Positions 1-12,130 of a stretch of DNA of 64,000 nt are shown here, piece by piece. A model generated the notes under the pieces. The model did no database searches. It saw only the letters and a program-made list of their open reading frames with translations, and was not told the origin of the DNA. This stretch comes from Marthasterias glacialis (lineage: Eukaryota > Echinodermata > Asteroidea > Forcipulatida > Asteriidae). How positions within the stretch are numbered: the first letter of the stretch is position 1; each line of letters begins with the position of its first letter. The position numbers were made by a program, and so were the translations under genes. The stretch spans positions 15,103,423 to 15,167,422 of the forward strand of contig OU452223.1 of NCBI GenBank assembly GCA_911728455.2, in the 5' to 3' direction.

Positions 1-1835
1 CAAAAATTCACTCATGAATATATATTATGTAATGCATGTGATGTCACAGAAGGAATCCAGCCATGTCAGCAAGTGACCTATTTTTGTGGGTGTTCCTTAA
101 GACTACTATCTTTAAAGAAAATAATTAATGTAAAACTCTTAACAGAATTATTGTATATTAACTTTAAGGTGTAAAATAAAATCATCAATACCAAGTAATT
201 CACCAAACCTTTAAGGGGGGGCTTGTTTCGGAGTATGAAAGCGAATACACAATACAAAGCATTAACAACAAATTTTATTCACAATGTTTTATTTGTAAAT
301 TGAACGAGATTTTCTCATGAGGTAATTAAAAATATTTTTTTCTTCCTTTGTTCATTTTAATTAGAAATTGTTTGTAAAATGTGTACTTACAAAATGTGTT
401 CATATCACCCGCTTGAAAAAAAATATATGTTTCATTGTCAGTGTTAATGAATCATTCATTGTTAACATTAAACCTTGTTAGTTGAAAATTGTCTATTTGA
501 TTATTCTCTGAATTTCAATATTTTATTTGTTCTTAATTTAAAATTTCAAGTCGCGAAATTGACTACTTGGGAAATTGCAAACGACTACCACTATTCACAT
601 CAAATTTGTACCTTAAAAACAATCAGAAATTATAATGCCTTTACCTTTAACTCTATTATATAGTTAGAGCCACATAATCATCTTAGAACACAAAGAGGAA
701 AATTAAAGAAAGTATAATGATTGAAAATACATATTAAATCAATTAAATTGCCACTAAAATCAAAACATACAACCGCCATTGTAACTAAATAATTTCACTA
801 TTTCATTAGTAAAAAAAAATCAATTGATTGGTCTGTACATTACAATAATTCATTATTTTTTAATTTAAACGTTCAAGCCAAAGTTGCAAAACGACTACCA
901 CTATTCATAATAATTTGTACCTTAAAACGAAAGAGCTACATTAACATTTGAATGACTTGACAGTATTTTAAGTACTTAAGAAAACAGGGTAAGATTCGAG
1001 GAACAATTTGTCTACATTCTGTTTTCACTTTAAAACAACAAGGATGTTAATCCAATCATGGTTAATTACAGGTTTTGTGAATTAACAACCTAGTTCTCAC
1101 ATAGCCATGCTTGTTCAAATGCTAATACTTAGCAAGAAAGTATCAAAAGTGCATATAAAAATATCCAACAAGTCACCGATTTTGTTATAAAACTGACTAT
1201 AAAAACCTGAGATTCTAATGAATAAAATGACAAACATCAGAAAATGGAAAATGACCACTGGTTTGTCTTGTCAAAAACTTTGTAGCTACTTAAGCATTTA
1301 CTTTACACCTGAGTTTGAAAGTGCAAAAAGGTTGTATCCCGCTTACAATAACCCAAAAGTAAACACAAAATCAATAGGCGCCGAGATTTTTTGCACAGAG
1401 CATTTTGGTGCGAGATACAGCGCTGTTGCACAATTGAGATACGTTTTTACACTGACATGACATTGTGTATTTGTGCATAGTCTTCTAGACATGAGACCAT
1501 TAAAAAGACACTAGATCACACACATTGAAAGAACCTGAAAATCATGTCATGGAAGATTCAAGGTGTTTCTGGTTCACAGTTACTCACCCCCATTCCCAGT
1601 TACTCACCCTAGTCTTGGTTCCAAGACGCCCCTGTTGTGGTGTAAGAAGCTCATTGGATGAAAGTGCCCTCTGTCGGCGATGATTTCTCTTCTTATTTTA
1701 ACAGGTGCTTCTTGGAACCAAGACTAATTCATGAGTATACAGTGCTTATCCCACATTGGCGTTGTCGTCCCTGATTCAATGATTACACTAATTGATTGGA
1801 AGTTATTCACTCTTCTATAAGACATACAGAGAAAT
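1..1835. other. AT-rich 3' flank of the sulfotransferase gene
   Basis: No gene is visible here. The stretch is AT-rich and lies downstream of the sulfotransferase stop codon on the minus strand. It contains a diverged direct repeat: about 547-640 and 873-925 share the string ACGACTACCACTATTCA followed by AATTTGTACCTTAAAA. A small inverted-repeat element lies at about 1611-1728 and is listed separately. An AATAAA hexamer on the minus strand at 274-279 could serve as a distal poly(A) signal, but it is 1.5 kb from the stop and I give it little weight. Confidence 0.5.
1611..1728. mobile_element. Short inverted-repeat element (MITE-like), AGTCTTGGTTCCAAGA ends
   Basis: The left end reads AGTCTTGGTTCCAAGACGCC and the right end, on the other strand, reads AGTCTTGGTTCCAAGAAGC. 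About 120 bp long with no open frame. The end sequence is itself partly palindromic. No clear target duplication was found, so the limits are approximate. Confidence 0.5.
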
Positions 1836-4800
1836 CTACTCAAAATCAAATTTTAATCCTGATCCGGCCATTTTCTGGTGGTAGTATTCGTCCATCCTCT
1901 CATTCTGTGCCACAGTTAAAGCATTCTTCCAATCACCAACAGTTCCTGTCAAAGAAAATTAAATGAAAAAGCCTTCAAGAAAGTAGAAAATTTCAAGAAA
2001 TGTATCTGGCGTGTCAAGGCTTGAGCTGTCAAGCGCACTGGACTCAAGCTCTGGTGTTTCTGGTCAGCAGAGTGTGGGTTCAAGTCCCGGTCTTGACACT
2101 TGTGTCCTTAAGAATGACACTTAATTATATTATTGCTTCGTCCTTTGGCTTGGACATGAAGCCGTAGGTCCCATGCGTTGTGTAATAAGCGTAAAAGAAC
2201 CCAGTTACACTTATCGATTAGAGAAGGGGTTTGCCCCGGTGTTTCTGGCAGTGACTGCTGAATGCACCACAGCACCTTGTAAACCCTTATAAGGTGTTAC
2301 ATAAATGGGTCTCATAATTAAAAAACTTCAAAAAACCTGTCTTTAAAATTAATTATAAACGCCTTGAGTACCTAATTATTGGTTGATATGTGTGCTATAT
2401 AAGACTTCGGTATTATTATTATTATTAACTGAAAAACTGATATAAAATGTTGGTTCTTATTCTACGAACCCTTACACAGGCCTCAAAATACTCACTGACC
2501 ACTGGCCAGAGTCTTAATTTAAGCATTGGAACAGTAACATCACAACCCAACAAGTCCTGCAATCTTCTTGTTTTTTTTTTCGAACAAATTTAAATTAGAC
2601 TGGATTCAAGCCTGGTTTATACTGCTTAAAAGGTAAATTTTCCCAGTACCAAAACCAATCCTTTGTATTTATTTTCTGTTACTAATATACATTGTACACA
2701 ACACCTTTAAGTTTATGACATTTATTGAGAACTGCAGGATTCTAACAGATGTATTTTTCCCAGGCCCAATAATGTGTAATATGTTAGCAATCCTACTCTT
2801 GGTAATATTCTCCAGCAATTTGGCCGACCATTTGAAGCCATACGATGGCACATGTTGTGTAATGATGTCACAACTGTACACAGAATTAACTGTAAACAGT
2901 ACATGCAAATGTGATATCATATAGCAGGTTGGCATACTGAATGCTCAAGGAGTAGGAGGGTTGACTATGTATGCATTCACCCAAAAGAAACCAGACTGCA
3001 GGTTGGCATAGTTTATTTACCATTCAAAACCACAGTGGATGATGTTGAATGGTCAAAGCAGTAGGAGGGTTAATGGCAAAAGAAAACAAAGATAATTGTC
3101 TAACCAAAGTTTCTCCTCCCATTTACACAAACCAACATACCCTTGCGAAGAAACTTGACAAGGTTTTCCTTTTCTCCCGGTTTTAACACCACCACTCCTT
3201 GTTCATCAGCTTTTTGGTAGGACTTCCTCATAGAAGAAATACTGCAGTTCTCTACCACACGGTCAATGGCCTCATCAGATAAGACGTGCCCGATGTGATC
3301 AGCTATAGCAATGACAGCCGACTTGGTATCCTGCCATTAAGAATTTGTAAAAAATTCCAATAGTTAATTTGTATTTGAATGAAAACAGGACTTCCATGCT
3401 CTGTGGCTATAAAGCCAGTATTTATTGAACGACGTGCATGTAAGACTCTTTCCAATGCCCGGCCACTGTACAACCCTATCAAGGGTGTGATTGTGCAAAA
3501 ATAAAACAATCCAGGAAAAATGGATTGCAGTCTGCTCTTGGTAAGGAGACAAAACATCCTAAAACTTCCAGGATGTTAGGGACATGGATTTACAGACTCT
3601 ATACATTACTACAAATGAAAAACTAGATGGTCGGAATGGAAACAAAATCGTCAATGCTAAAATAAAGACCTATTGAAAGTAAATCCTGAAATAAGACAAA
3701 ACAGCTTACAAATCACTGGCCATTTTCAGTTCAGTTATAAAACCCTGAAGATGTACTTTTCTTATTTCATATTTTTGGACTGAGTTGTGTTATAAAATAC
3801 AAATGGACTGGCACGATCCAGTCACTAGTGCACATCTATCTCCCCTCTGGCATGTGTCTGGCCTGCAAGTGACCAGAAGAGAGTCCTATTTCCCTCAACC
3901 TTTGGCCTCGGGGAAAATAGGACCCTCTTCTTGTGCATAGAGGTGCACTAAAGTGACCTCATCGCCAGTCCATGTGTGTATAAAGGTAGCCTGGTGGGCC
4001 AGTAAAAACTCAGTGACCTGCCTGTGTGAAAATAAGTTTACTTTACACGAAAATTACACACATGAATTATATCACGATTTCAACGTGGTGATGTTTAATG
4101 CAAGGAGAGCCAGGCTCTTTATTTAGTCCAGCCATTATTCGCAGTCTTATCTAAACAGGAAGGCCTCCTCAGTTAAAAACTGCTTTCCTTGAGGGCCCTG
4201 TATTTAAAACAGTAATATACCATAAAACAAGAGACCATATAACCATATGGTCATACTCTCATAAAACCATAGAGAGAGAAAAAAAACACAGCTAAACTGT
4301 AGTGGGCTAGTTAGCCAGTCTGTCAGTATAGGCAAAAAACAGCAGATATTTACCCTTTTCATATCTTCATATTTCAGAACCAGGAAGTTGCTGTCGTGAC
4401 GGTGTTTCCAGTAGCTCAGGTTGAAGTCAAACCACGAACCGTTCATCACTGCGGTTCAATCGTAATTTAACAGACAAGTGTAAGGATGTGATAATAGCTG
4501 TAACAGAAACTGGAAATCCCACTTTCATTTGGAACACTCTTTTGAAATAAATATTATTGGTCCAACTCCTTTTCCCCAGCGAGTGATCCTCGATCTATGG
4601 GTACCCTAAAGCGAGCCATGCATGCCCCCCTCTTTTGTTTACAACACCTCCCATATGTTTGTACACGTTTGGCAACTGGGTACACTTGGCGAAAAGGGGA
4701 CTCTATTGTTCTCTTTTGTTACAGGTCCCCGGTTTGAATGTGTATACAAACTCATGGTCTCTTTAGGGTACCCCAGGGAAAGGAAGGATACATTTCTTCC

Positions 4801-7800
4801 ATGGCCATGGAAGCCCCATTAATTCCCTTCTCCCTCCGGGTGGGGGGGGGGGGGGGGGGGGACAGCTATGCATGCCCCTAAAGAGACAGCCATGCATGCT
4901 CCATTTCCCAACAACCTCCTGGGGTACCCAAGAGACAGCCATGCATGCCCCGTTTCCCAACAACCTCCTGGGGTACCCAAGAGACAGCCATGCATGCCCC
5001 GTTTCCCAACAACCTCCTGGGGTACCCAAGAGACAGCCATGCATGCCCCGTTTCCCAACAACCTCCTGGGGTACCCAAGAGACAGCCATGCATGCCCCGT
5101 TTCCCAACAACCTCCTGGGGTACCCAAGAGACAGCCATGCATGCCCCGTTTCCCAACAACCTCCTGGGGTACCCAAGAGACAGCCATGCATGCCCCATTT
5201 CCCAACAACCTCCTGGGGTACCAAAGAGACAGCCATGCATGCCCCGTTTCCCAACAACCTCCTGGGGTACCAAAGAGACAGCCATGCATGCCCCGTTTCC
5301 CAACAACCTCCTGGGGTACTCAAGAGACAGCCATGCATGCCCCGTTTCCCAACAACCTCCTGGGGTACCCAAGAGACAGCTATGCTTGCCCCGTTTCCTA
5401 ACAACCTCCTGGGGTACCCAAGAGACAGCCATGCATGCCCCGTTTCCCAACAGCCTTCTGGGGTACCCATGAGACAGCTATGCATGCCCCGTTTCCCAAC
5501 AACCTCCTGGGGTACCCAAGAGACAGCCATGCATGCCCCATTTCCCAACAACCTCCTGGGGTACCCAAGAGACAGCCATGCATGCCCCGTTTCCCCAACA
5601 GCCTTCTGGGGTATACCAGAAACAGCCTTGCATACCATGTTTCCCTCCTCCCTCAAATTCAGTTTATGTCACCACCTCACCTTCTTTTTCAAAGAGAACT
5701 TACTTTCATCAGATAAAAACTTGTCAAAGACTTCAGCCCAATTGTCCTTTGCACTTGGATTGCTACCCGTGAGAAAACGATGAAATGATGTCACACAGTC
5801 TTTTGGGTTACGTGTCACAAAAATCACCTGCATGAATTAAAACAAAAAGTGCACTTCAGGTAAAATATCGACTAATAATTAGGCTCAAGCTCTTTAATCA
5901 AAAATAAGGAAGACGGATCAATGCACAATTTTAGCCGCAAATTCAAAGTGTACACCATTGAGTTGGTGTTTGTTTTCAATTTGTCTAATAATTTCAAAAC
6001 AGTGATTAACCCTCCTACTGTCTGACCATTCAGTATCATTCACTGTTGGTTTTAACTGATTTATTTTACCCTGCCAGGCAGCAATATAATATAATGTGGT
6101 AAATGCATACACAGTTCACACACACACACACACACACACAAGTGTGTATTTACCTCCAATCGGGGACCTCCTATTGTTCCTCTTTTGTTTGTACTTTAAC
6201 TTTTTAGCAACAGCTCCCATTGGTTTTGAACACGATTTCCAACTGGGGACCTTTTCCAACCGGGGACCCTATTGTCCTCTTTTGTTATACGTCCCCTGTT
6301 TGAATGCCTAAACAAACTCACACACACCCATTTGTTGGCACTGTAAATCAAGGACTTTCATGACTTCTCTTTGTTCTCCCGTTGTTTGGATTTTTTTTTT
6401 TTTTAATTAACGTCCCCATTGGTTTTGTGCACGAAAAATTGAACGAGGACGTCCTCCCTCTGTCAAAACACATGGATCCATATTGTTAAAGTCTTCGGTT
6501 TTAACAGGTAGACAGTTGCCAAATGGTTGGTAAATTTGCTTGGAAATAAGGCCACAAACTGGACAAAACTGTTCGTCTTAACTGCCATGTTGAAGGAAAG
6601 GAGACTTTTTGGGACACTAGGTGGCAGCACCGAGACTGACCAGGTAAATCCACTGTTCTTGGAAATGTGTACATGCTCACCACTATGTAAACAAAGAAAA
6701 ATTACTTGGTATGTCTACAGCCACCTGATGTCCAAAATTACACAGTTTATAAAGCCCCAGCTCAACAATGGTAAGAAGAAAAAACATAAATCTTCACAGA
6801 TTTATATACACCTTACATGGTACAATGATAATGGTGTTAGAAAACTTTCCTTGAAATATTTCTGCCTGAAGTGTTATCGTTTTTAAATAATAAATGAAAT
6901 ATGATCCAAAATTAGTTTTCGTCTCAGTCACATGAAAACTCTGCCTATAGGAATGCGTACAAAAATGCTGAATGCATTTTTACCATTTTCTCGCAAATGA
7001 AACAACGAAATGAGCTGAGATTTTCGCAGGTTGGTTTTATTACAAATATATTGATTTGTGCAAAGAGTGGAAACGTTTAAAGTCAGTTTACCAATGTTGA
7101 GCTGGGGCTTTAATACAGTGGGTTCGATGTGTGAGTGGCAGTATTATCTACATGGTAAATCATTTGTAGACAGCAGGCCCTATAATGAGGGGGTATGCAA
7201 GGCAGTTGGACTCGCACACATTGCCAATAATTTTTCATCAAGCTGCAAATGCAAATTTCGCCCTCACAAATCATTAACTGACCCTGACCTAAAGTTAATT
7301 TATTTGTAACTAAATAAATTCTGATCTGAAAGTTCATCAAGTCTAATGATATACAATTAATATCTGAAAAACATAGCTGCTGCAAACTGCTTACCAAACA
7401 CAAGGACCTGTTGTATAAATGCAAAAAATTGTTAATGGCGTCACATTTCGACCCTAGCAGAGTCTTTCTCAAAGGCTCAAATCAGCCTTTGAGAAAGACT
7501 CTGCTAGGGTGGAAATGTGACGCCATTAACAATTTTTTGGTAAAATTAATACCTATTAATTAAAAAAAAACAAAAAAAACATTAAAAAATCTTGAAAATT
7601 ACTGCTGATTTCTCACAATCCTTTATAAAATCATACAACACTGCTTTACCTTTCCTTTGTTTTGAAAAATCTGAGGAGGTAGGATGTTCTCCGGGAGATG
7701 GGTTGGGATTACACGAGGTGATGTCAAATCCTCCACCATCTTATGCGCTGGCGCTGGCATGGTAGGCATCGACATCTCAAGGGCACCAAACTTCATCCTT

Positions 7801-9484
7801 TCACCCCGATTGATCTTATCGGGGTAACCATCAGCTTGGATTAGGTACACAATCTCCATCGTCCAATGAGTACCTGGTATCAATAACAGCCAATGTTAAA
7901 CATTACTATCATACAAGAAAAACAATAACATAGCATTTGTACAAGGGCATTCAGATTAACCAATGTTTCAACAATTTCGATCTTACCTTTAGAAAATTGG
8001 GGGAGTAGATGGGTCAAAAGTACTGGCTGGAAATTGAAGTTAAACAATAGAGGGCAAAAATTTCAGGGAAAAGATAAAAATACCCAGCAGCCTCATCCAT
8101 GTCTGTGCTATCCTCTTGTTATGGGTCAACCTTGTTTTGATAGCCTCGGCGCCTGATAGGGAGATGCATTTCCTATTCCTGCTGAAAGCCAGGAAAAGCC
8201 ATTGAGAACTCCTGAGCTGGGAGAACACTGATCTAAAATATCTTGCTCAAGGTGTCACGACCAGGATTCAAACCCACACTCTGGTGACCTAGCCACTGAA
8301 ACTCTAGAACACTCAGCCATGACACCCCACAAACGCTAGCATGAATTAGAAGAGAGTGATGATAAGCATTTTGCTTATAAAGTTTTTAGAAAGCAATTTT
8401 CCAAAGTTTGCGTGCAGTGCTTGAAAAGGCCCCATCTCTGGCCAAGTGGGACCGGGGAACATAGAGCATATTCCTAGAGGGTCTCACTGGGCATCAACAG
8501 GTTTTGTAAGGGTGGAGCTAGACCTTAGAGTGCCTTGAGTATGAGTAGGGTTATTTTAATAAGGACTGGTTTAAAGGGGAAAAAATCAATGGTTTTTAAT
8601 CTAAAGGGTTATTTTTTTACATATAAATTCAACATACATTTATTCTATGTTGGAAATAACAGTTAATTCGATTCTATTATTTGTTATAAACTCAATACCA
8701 GTACTTCTTAAACATGAGAAATAGTTATATGATCTGATTTATGTAATGTGCCACAGAATTGTCAACTATTACTCAGAATTGTTGATTTGGATTTGCCAAG
8801 TCAAATGAGCACGCAACGAACAAGCATACAATTCTAACATACGCTGGAGGATCACAACTGTTTTAAAAGTGAAACTTACTCTCAGTGTTTCAGCCTTATT
8901 AGGGATAATTTTTACTTAGATTTTTGGCTTGCTTCATCCATTTGTACAAGCAACTTTCTTCAACCAACCCTAACCACCCCAAATCTTCCAAAACTCCTTT
9001 TTTTTTGTTATAAAAAAATGTAAAAAAAAATCCCAAAACACCATTTGAAATTGTTTTGAGAACATGCCTCCTCTCAACATGCCACTTGTAGATAAAAATA
9101 GTCATATGTCCAGCATATTCTCCTTAGAATGTACAATTTTGTTAACATTCTTTCATAAATGTACAGCTGTGCACATATTACGCTCGAACGTAGTCTTTGT
9201 GGCTCTTTTGTAAAAACACAATATTCTGTGTTTGTCTTGTAGAAAAAGGTACGACGTACATCAATGAAGAAGTTGTAAGACTTACCACATTTGGGGTAGG
9301 TGACGATGAAGACGTCATCATCTCTAACTTGAAAAGTCTCCATAGCCTTCAGATTGTCAATGGGAACCAACATTTGCTGGAAATTGACTCCTTTATATTT
9401 ATACATCATCGACATAATTTTTCTCATTTCCTCTGTGCTCATCTGCCCCAGCATAGGCAATGGTGTGGGTTCACCTGTTGCCAT
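1836..9484 (-). CDS. Cytosolic sulfotransferase (SULT1-like), six coding exons
   Basis: Transfers sulfate from PAPS to small hydroxyl or amine substrates (phenols, steroids, amines) in the cytosol; the substrate cannot be read from sequence. Coding exons, 5' to 3' on the minus strand: 9484-9286, 7873-7650, 5827-5704, 4448-4354, 3330-3141, 1945-1836. Every junction is GT-AG, the phases fit, and the total is 942 nt, 313 aa, slightly longer than the usual ~295. Visible motifs: PAPS 5'-loop YPKCGTHW (residues 63-70); catalytic His in PTHLP (about 124); 3'-phosphate site RNPKD with Arg147 and Ser155 at the classical 8-residue spacing; GSWFDF and [16 protein letters not shown]; and the dimer motif [10 protein letters not shown] (KxxxTVxxxE). 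The loop has Cys where most SULTs have Ser. The start is the first ATG after a splice acceptor (CAG at 9503-9505), so an upstream 5'UTR exon is expected. Confidence 0.94.
2011..2427 (+). mobile_element. tRNA-derived SINE (family S1), nearly full length
   Basis: The head resembles a Leu/Ser-type tRNA gene: an A-box-like stretch, then CACTGGACTCAAGCTCTGG, and a B box GGTTCAAGTCC. A shared body follows (GTCCCATGCGTTGTGTAATA, GAACCCAGTTACACTTATC, GTTTCTGGCAG), then a tail TGCTATATAAGACTTCGG with (ATT)n. The tail resembles the 3' end of CR1/L2 retrotransposons, suggesting mobilisation by that machinery. It lies in the last sulfotransferase intron. Other S1 copies are near 8241, 18714, 30147, 32944, 33130, 37905, 42310, 45420 and 51370. 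Confidence 0.7.
3798..3977. mobile_element. Foldback MITE, ends ATGGACTGGC (copy 1)
   Basis: The left end has AAATGGACTGGC with GTCACTAGTGCAC and the right end is its inverted form (GTGCAC...GTGACC...GCCAGTCCAT). The middle is a further hairpin around GTGACCAGAAGAGAGTCCTA and TAGGACCCTCTTCTTG. It matches a second copy at about 27364-27528. Located in a sulfotransferase intron. Confidence 0.65.
4868..5632. repeat. 49-bp minisatellite, about 15 copies
   Basis: Head-to-tail units of 49 bp containing GAGACAGCCATGCATGCC, GTTTCCCAACAACCTCCT and GGGGTACCCAA. Units differ by single bases, and the first and last are degenerate. A run of about 20 G lies at 4842-4861. The array sits in the sulfotransferase intron between exons 5704-5827 and 4354-4448. 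As 49 is not a multiple of three and no unit frame has a stop, all frames stay open on both strands, giving spurious frames of up to about 300 codons. Confidence 0.95.
6110..6484. repeat. (CA)n microsatellite and degenerate CGGGGACC-rich repeats
   Basis: A (CA)n run at about 6117-6140 is followed by related sentences with CGGGGACC, TATTGT, CCTCTTTTGTT and CAAACTCACACACAC. Similar text occurs before the 49-bp array at about 4570-4760. It looks like an old dispersed repeat. No gene is visible. Confidence 0.5.
6598..6733. mobile_element. Foldback MITE, GGAGACTTTTTGGGACACTA type (copy 1)
   Basis: Contains GGAGACTTTTTGGGACACTA and GGTGGCAGCA, then CAGGTAAATCCACTGTTCTT, and inverted counterparts toward the right (AATTACTTGG, CAGCCACCTGATGTCC). 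A clearer relative lies at 51641-51784. In a sulfotransferase intron. Confidence 0.55.
6753..7109. mobile_element. TTAA-type MITE, ends AGCCCCAGCTCAACA (copy 1)
   Basis: Inverted ends AGCCCCAGCTCAACA and TGTTGAGCTGGGGCT enclose about 357 bp of non-coding sequence. The right flank is TTAA and the left flank ATAA. Copies at 48687-49021 and 57880-58236 share ends and internal text (CAAATCAAGATA, AAAATGCATT, GTATA..CCATGTAAGGTATA). TTAA duplications are known for piggyBac- and Kolobok-type elements. Confidence 0.75.
7385..7545. mobile_element. Foldback element, core GAGAAAGACTCTGCTAGGGT (family F1)
   Basis: Almost perfect hairpin: AATTGTTAATGGCGTCAC, then TTTCGACCCTAGCAGAGT, a short centre, and the complement back to GCCATTAACAATT. 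Members or half-copies, all with the TCTGCTAGGGTC core, lie near 10380-10510, 22650-22800, 30818-30930, 42963-43020, 45967-46026 and 60111-60245. No open frame. Confidence 0.75.
8241..8326 (-). mobile_element. tRNA-derived SINE fragment (S1 head)
   Basis: On the minus strand this reads as the S1 head: GGTGTCATGGCTGAGTG, then CTCTAG, and a degenerate B box GGTTTGAATCC. Only the tRNA-like part is recognisable. Confidence 0.55.
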
Positions 9485-9701
9485 TCTAAGAATATTATGT
9501 ACTGCAAAAAAAAATTTAAAAAAACATTGATTGAGTTTTGAACATTTTTTAAGCGGTAGGCCCTACATACATTTTCAAATGTACTATGCAGCTTTGGTTA
9601 ATTGAAAAAAAAATAAATAAAAAAAAATATGCCATGATGGAGTACTTGTACTACATTAAATTGAAAACCTTGTGGTATGATTTCCTGTGGCTGGAATTGA
9701 A

Positions 9702-9819
9702 TGAACTCTAACCCAGTTACTACACGCACACGCGCTAGCCATCACATCACAATCAGCGCCGTCATTATTGTATGTGGCAGCCAGCCCGTGCGTGTGCAGT
9801 AACTGGGTTAGAGTTCCAT
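9702..9819. mobile_element. Palindromic MITE, ends GAACTCTAACCCAGTTACT (copy 1)
   Basis: Left end GAACTCTAACCCAGTTACT with ACACGCACACG; right end is the inverted match CGTGCGTGTGCAGTAACTGG then GTTAGAGTTC. About 118 bp. A diverged copy lies at about 21150-21270 with the same centre (ATCACAT..., GCGCCGTC/GTGCCGTC). Confidence 0.7.
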
Positions 9820-10735
9820 AATTCCATCAAACAACACCCCTTTAAGTGATAATCATGATGGATCAGTATGAGAATCATGGACGAGCAAATTAAGCTGCAC
9901 CCGAGTCAAGTTCTAGTGTAGTCAGTTTCTGGGTGGGTTTCCGGTCCTGTTAGTGGTAGCAGCATCAGTGTCCTTGCTTTTTGCAAAACACTAAAACCAT
10001 AACTGCTTCCCCCTGTAAAAGAACCTGGAAAGTTCATCGTGAAGAGAAGGGGCCTCACCGGTGTTACTGCTGGCATGGTTTAGCAGCACTATTTGTCACA
10101 TCCTTCGTCCAGATGTTGAACAGTGGGCTTTGACAAATAGTATGGAAGTTAATGTTTTACCCATCTGTGAGTCTTATGGACACCCTGTACAAAGCCTATT
10201 CAAGACACCGTCTTTATCTTTCATTCACACTTTATTTTAAGCATTGTGAGTACTTATCTTGGGACATAAAAAAAAATTTACGTTTCCCCCCCCAAAAAAA
10301 AAAAAAAATTGGGGGCCAATAGCAAAATTTTGTTTGCATTCATCATACTGACTAGAAATATCATTGGGATAACTGATTTAGCTTTTGCAAACTGCTTATT
10401 TACCAAAAGGACCTATGGTATCTACTGTATAGCCTACATTTAAAAACAAAGATATGGCCTCACGTTTTGACCATAGCATTAAATTAGCAGAGTCTTTCTC
10501 AAATGACAAAACAACACACACTGGAGTAACAGAAGCAGTAAAATAGACAGAAGTGAACAGAGGGATGAAGCAATGGAAAGGGAGACAAAAATGGAGTAGA
10601 GGGAAGGGGGGTTTAACCACAAAAGGTTGATGGAAACACAAAAGACAAAATGTGGGAAGAGGGAGAAAAGGTAGGCTACTTCATTAGTGAACGAGACAGA
10701 CTTATTAAATGGGGGACATCTGTGGAAGTAGGAAA

Positions 10736-11491
10736 CGGTCCTACTAATTGCCGACCCCTGCCGACCCCTACCGACAACTCGAAAAAACCTACCGACAACT
10801 CATTCCAAATGCACTATTAGTCACTGATTTAAGCTTTAAATGATAGATGATGTTATTTTGAGTCCTAAAAGCCTTATTTTTACTTCTTTGATATGAGAGA
10901 AATAAGTATTTTCAATCACGGAATGTGATTTTCCGCGCCGCAGTAGTAGTAGTACTGTCCGCCATGATGCTCGATTATGCGAAGTGGACTAAACCATTTA
11001 TCGATGGGTATAGTATAACTTTGTATGACAACAGAGGGCGCCCTTCAAGAGCACAAGTGTAGCATTTCTAGCTTAATGAAAATAACATTTAAATATGAAC
11101 ATTTTAAAACCTTTTCTCTTCACAAACAAAACGATTCAATACGGGTATGAAGGGTTTATTCTGGAATTATTTCCCAATCTAGTTTAGAAGGGCGCCCTCT
11201 GTTGTCATACAAAATTTAAGTATACCCATCGGTAAATGGTTTAGTCCACTACGCGTAATCGAGCATCATGGCGGACAGTACTACTGCGTCGCGGAAAATC
11301 ACATTCCGTGATTGAAAACACTTATTTCTCTCATATCAAAGAAGTAAAAATAAGGCTTTTAGGACTCAAAATAACATCATCTATCATTTAAAGCTTAAAT
11401 CAGTGACTAATAGTGCATTTGGAATGAGTTGTCGGTAGGTTTTTTCAAGTTGTCGGTAGGGGTCGGCAGGGGTCAGCAATTAGTAGGACCC
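10736..11491. mobile_element. Large palindromic transposon relic with 8-bp target duplication
   Basis: Two inverted arms of roughly 300 bp are nearly identical, separated by about 140 bp. Ends: CGGTCCTACTAATTGCCGAC and, inverted, GGGTCCTACTAATTGCTGAC. Inside each arm are CTACCGACAACT repeats, GCACTATTAGTCACTGATTT, CACGGAATGTGATTTTC and CGCCATGATGCTCGATTA. The exact octamer GTAGGAAA flanks both sides (10728-10735 and 11492-11499). An 8-bp duplication is typical of hAT-like cut-and-paste elements. There is no transposase frame, so it is non-autonomous. Confidence 0.85.
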
Positions 11492-12130
11492 GTAGGAAAA
11501 GCCAAAGAAGGAAAAGGCAAAAACAAAAAGTTATGATTTCCTTCTTGGATGTTCATACTATGGGGTTGAATGGTCTGGAGGTACCTTATCCAGTTTCTCC
11601 ATGGATGCAGGCGGGGGGGGGGGGGGGGGGGGGGAGACGCATTATTTTGGGGAGGGGCTATTTAACGTAAGAAGAAACCATTCATTTCTGCATTTTTTTT
11701 GGATCTCATTTAGGGGGAGGGAAGAGAGGGGAGCAAGGGTTCTGAGTGGGGGGGGGAACTCACAGTCAGGCGCCCCTGCCCCCAACCCCTCCCCCTCTGG
11801 TTACGCCACTGGCATAGTGCTTGCATTCCCGTGCCAGCCATCTGCCAATAGCAATAGCAATACCCTGGACTCACTCCGCTTAATTATTTGGTTATTTGAT
11901 TACTTAATACTTGGTTAAGTCCTCTACTCCAAAGGAAAGTGAAGTGTTGAAGTACTCTACAAAATGTTACTAAAGCAAAGGCTGCCACTGATGATCTCAG
12001 GTAGCTTATTTAAAGGATTCCACTCTACTTCCTTGGGAGTCCATCCCCATCCAAACCCCGAACAGAAAGAATAGAACTTGAGAAAATGAGGTGGCAATTC
12101 ATGTGTGCATGACAATTCAACCTGTCACCT

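Noticed and set aside
4868..5632. CRISPR-like array
   Set aside because: Units are contiguous 49-bp repeats without unique spacers, in an animal gene intron.
4763..5783. Open frames of about 300 codons on both strands
   Set aside because: They are translations of the 49-bp minisatellite in shifting frames; the sulfotransferase splice pattern places the array in an intron.
9893..10260. Possible eleventh S1 SINE copy
   Set aside because: Some body phrases match (GTAAAAGAACCTGG, GAAGAGAAGGGGCCTCACCG), but the head is too decayed for a confident call.
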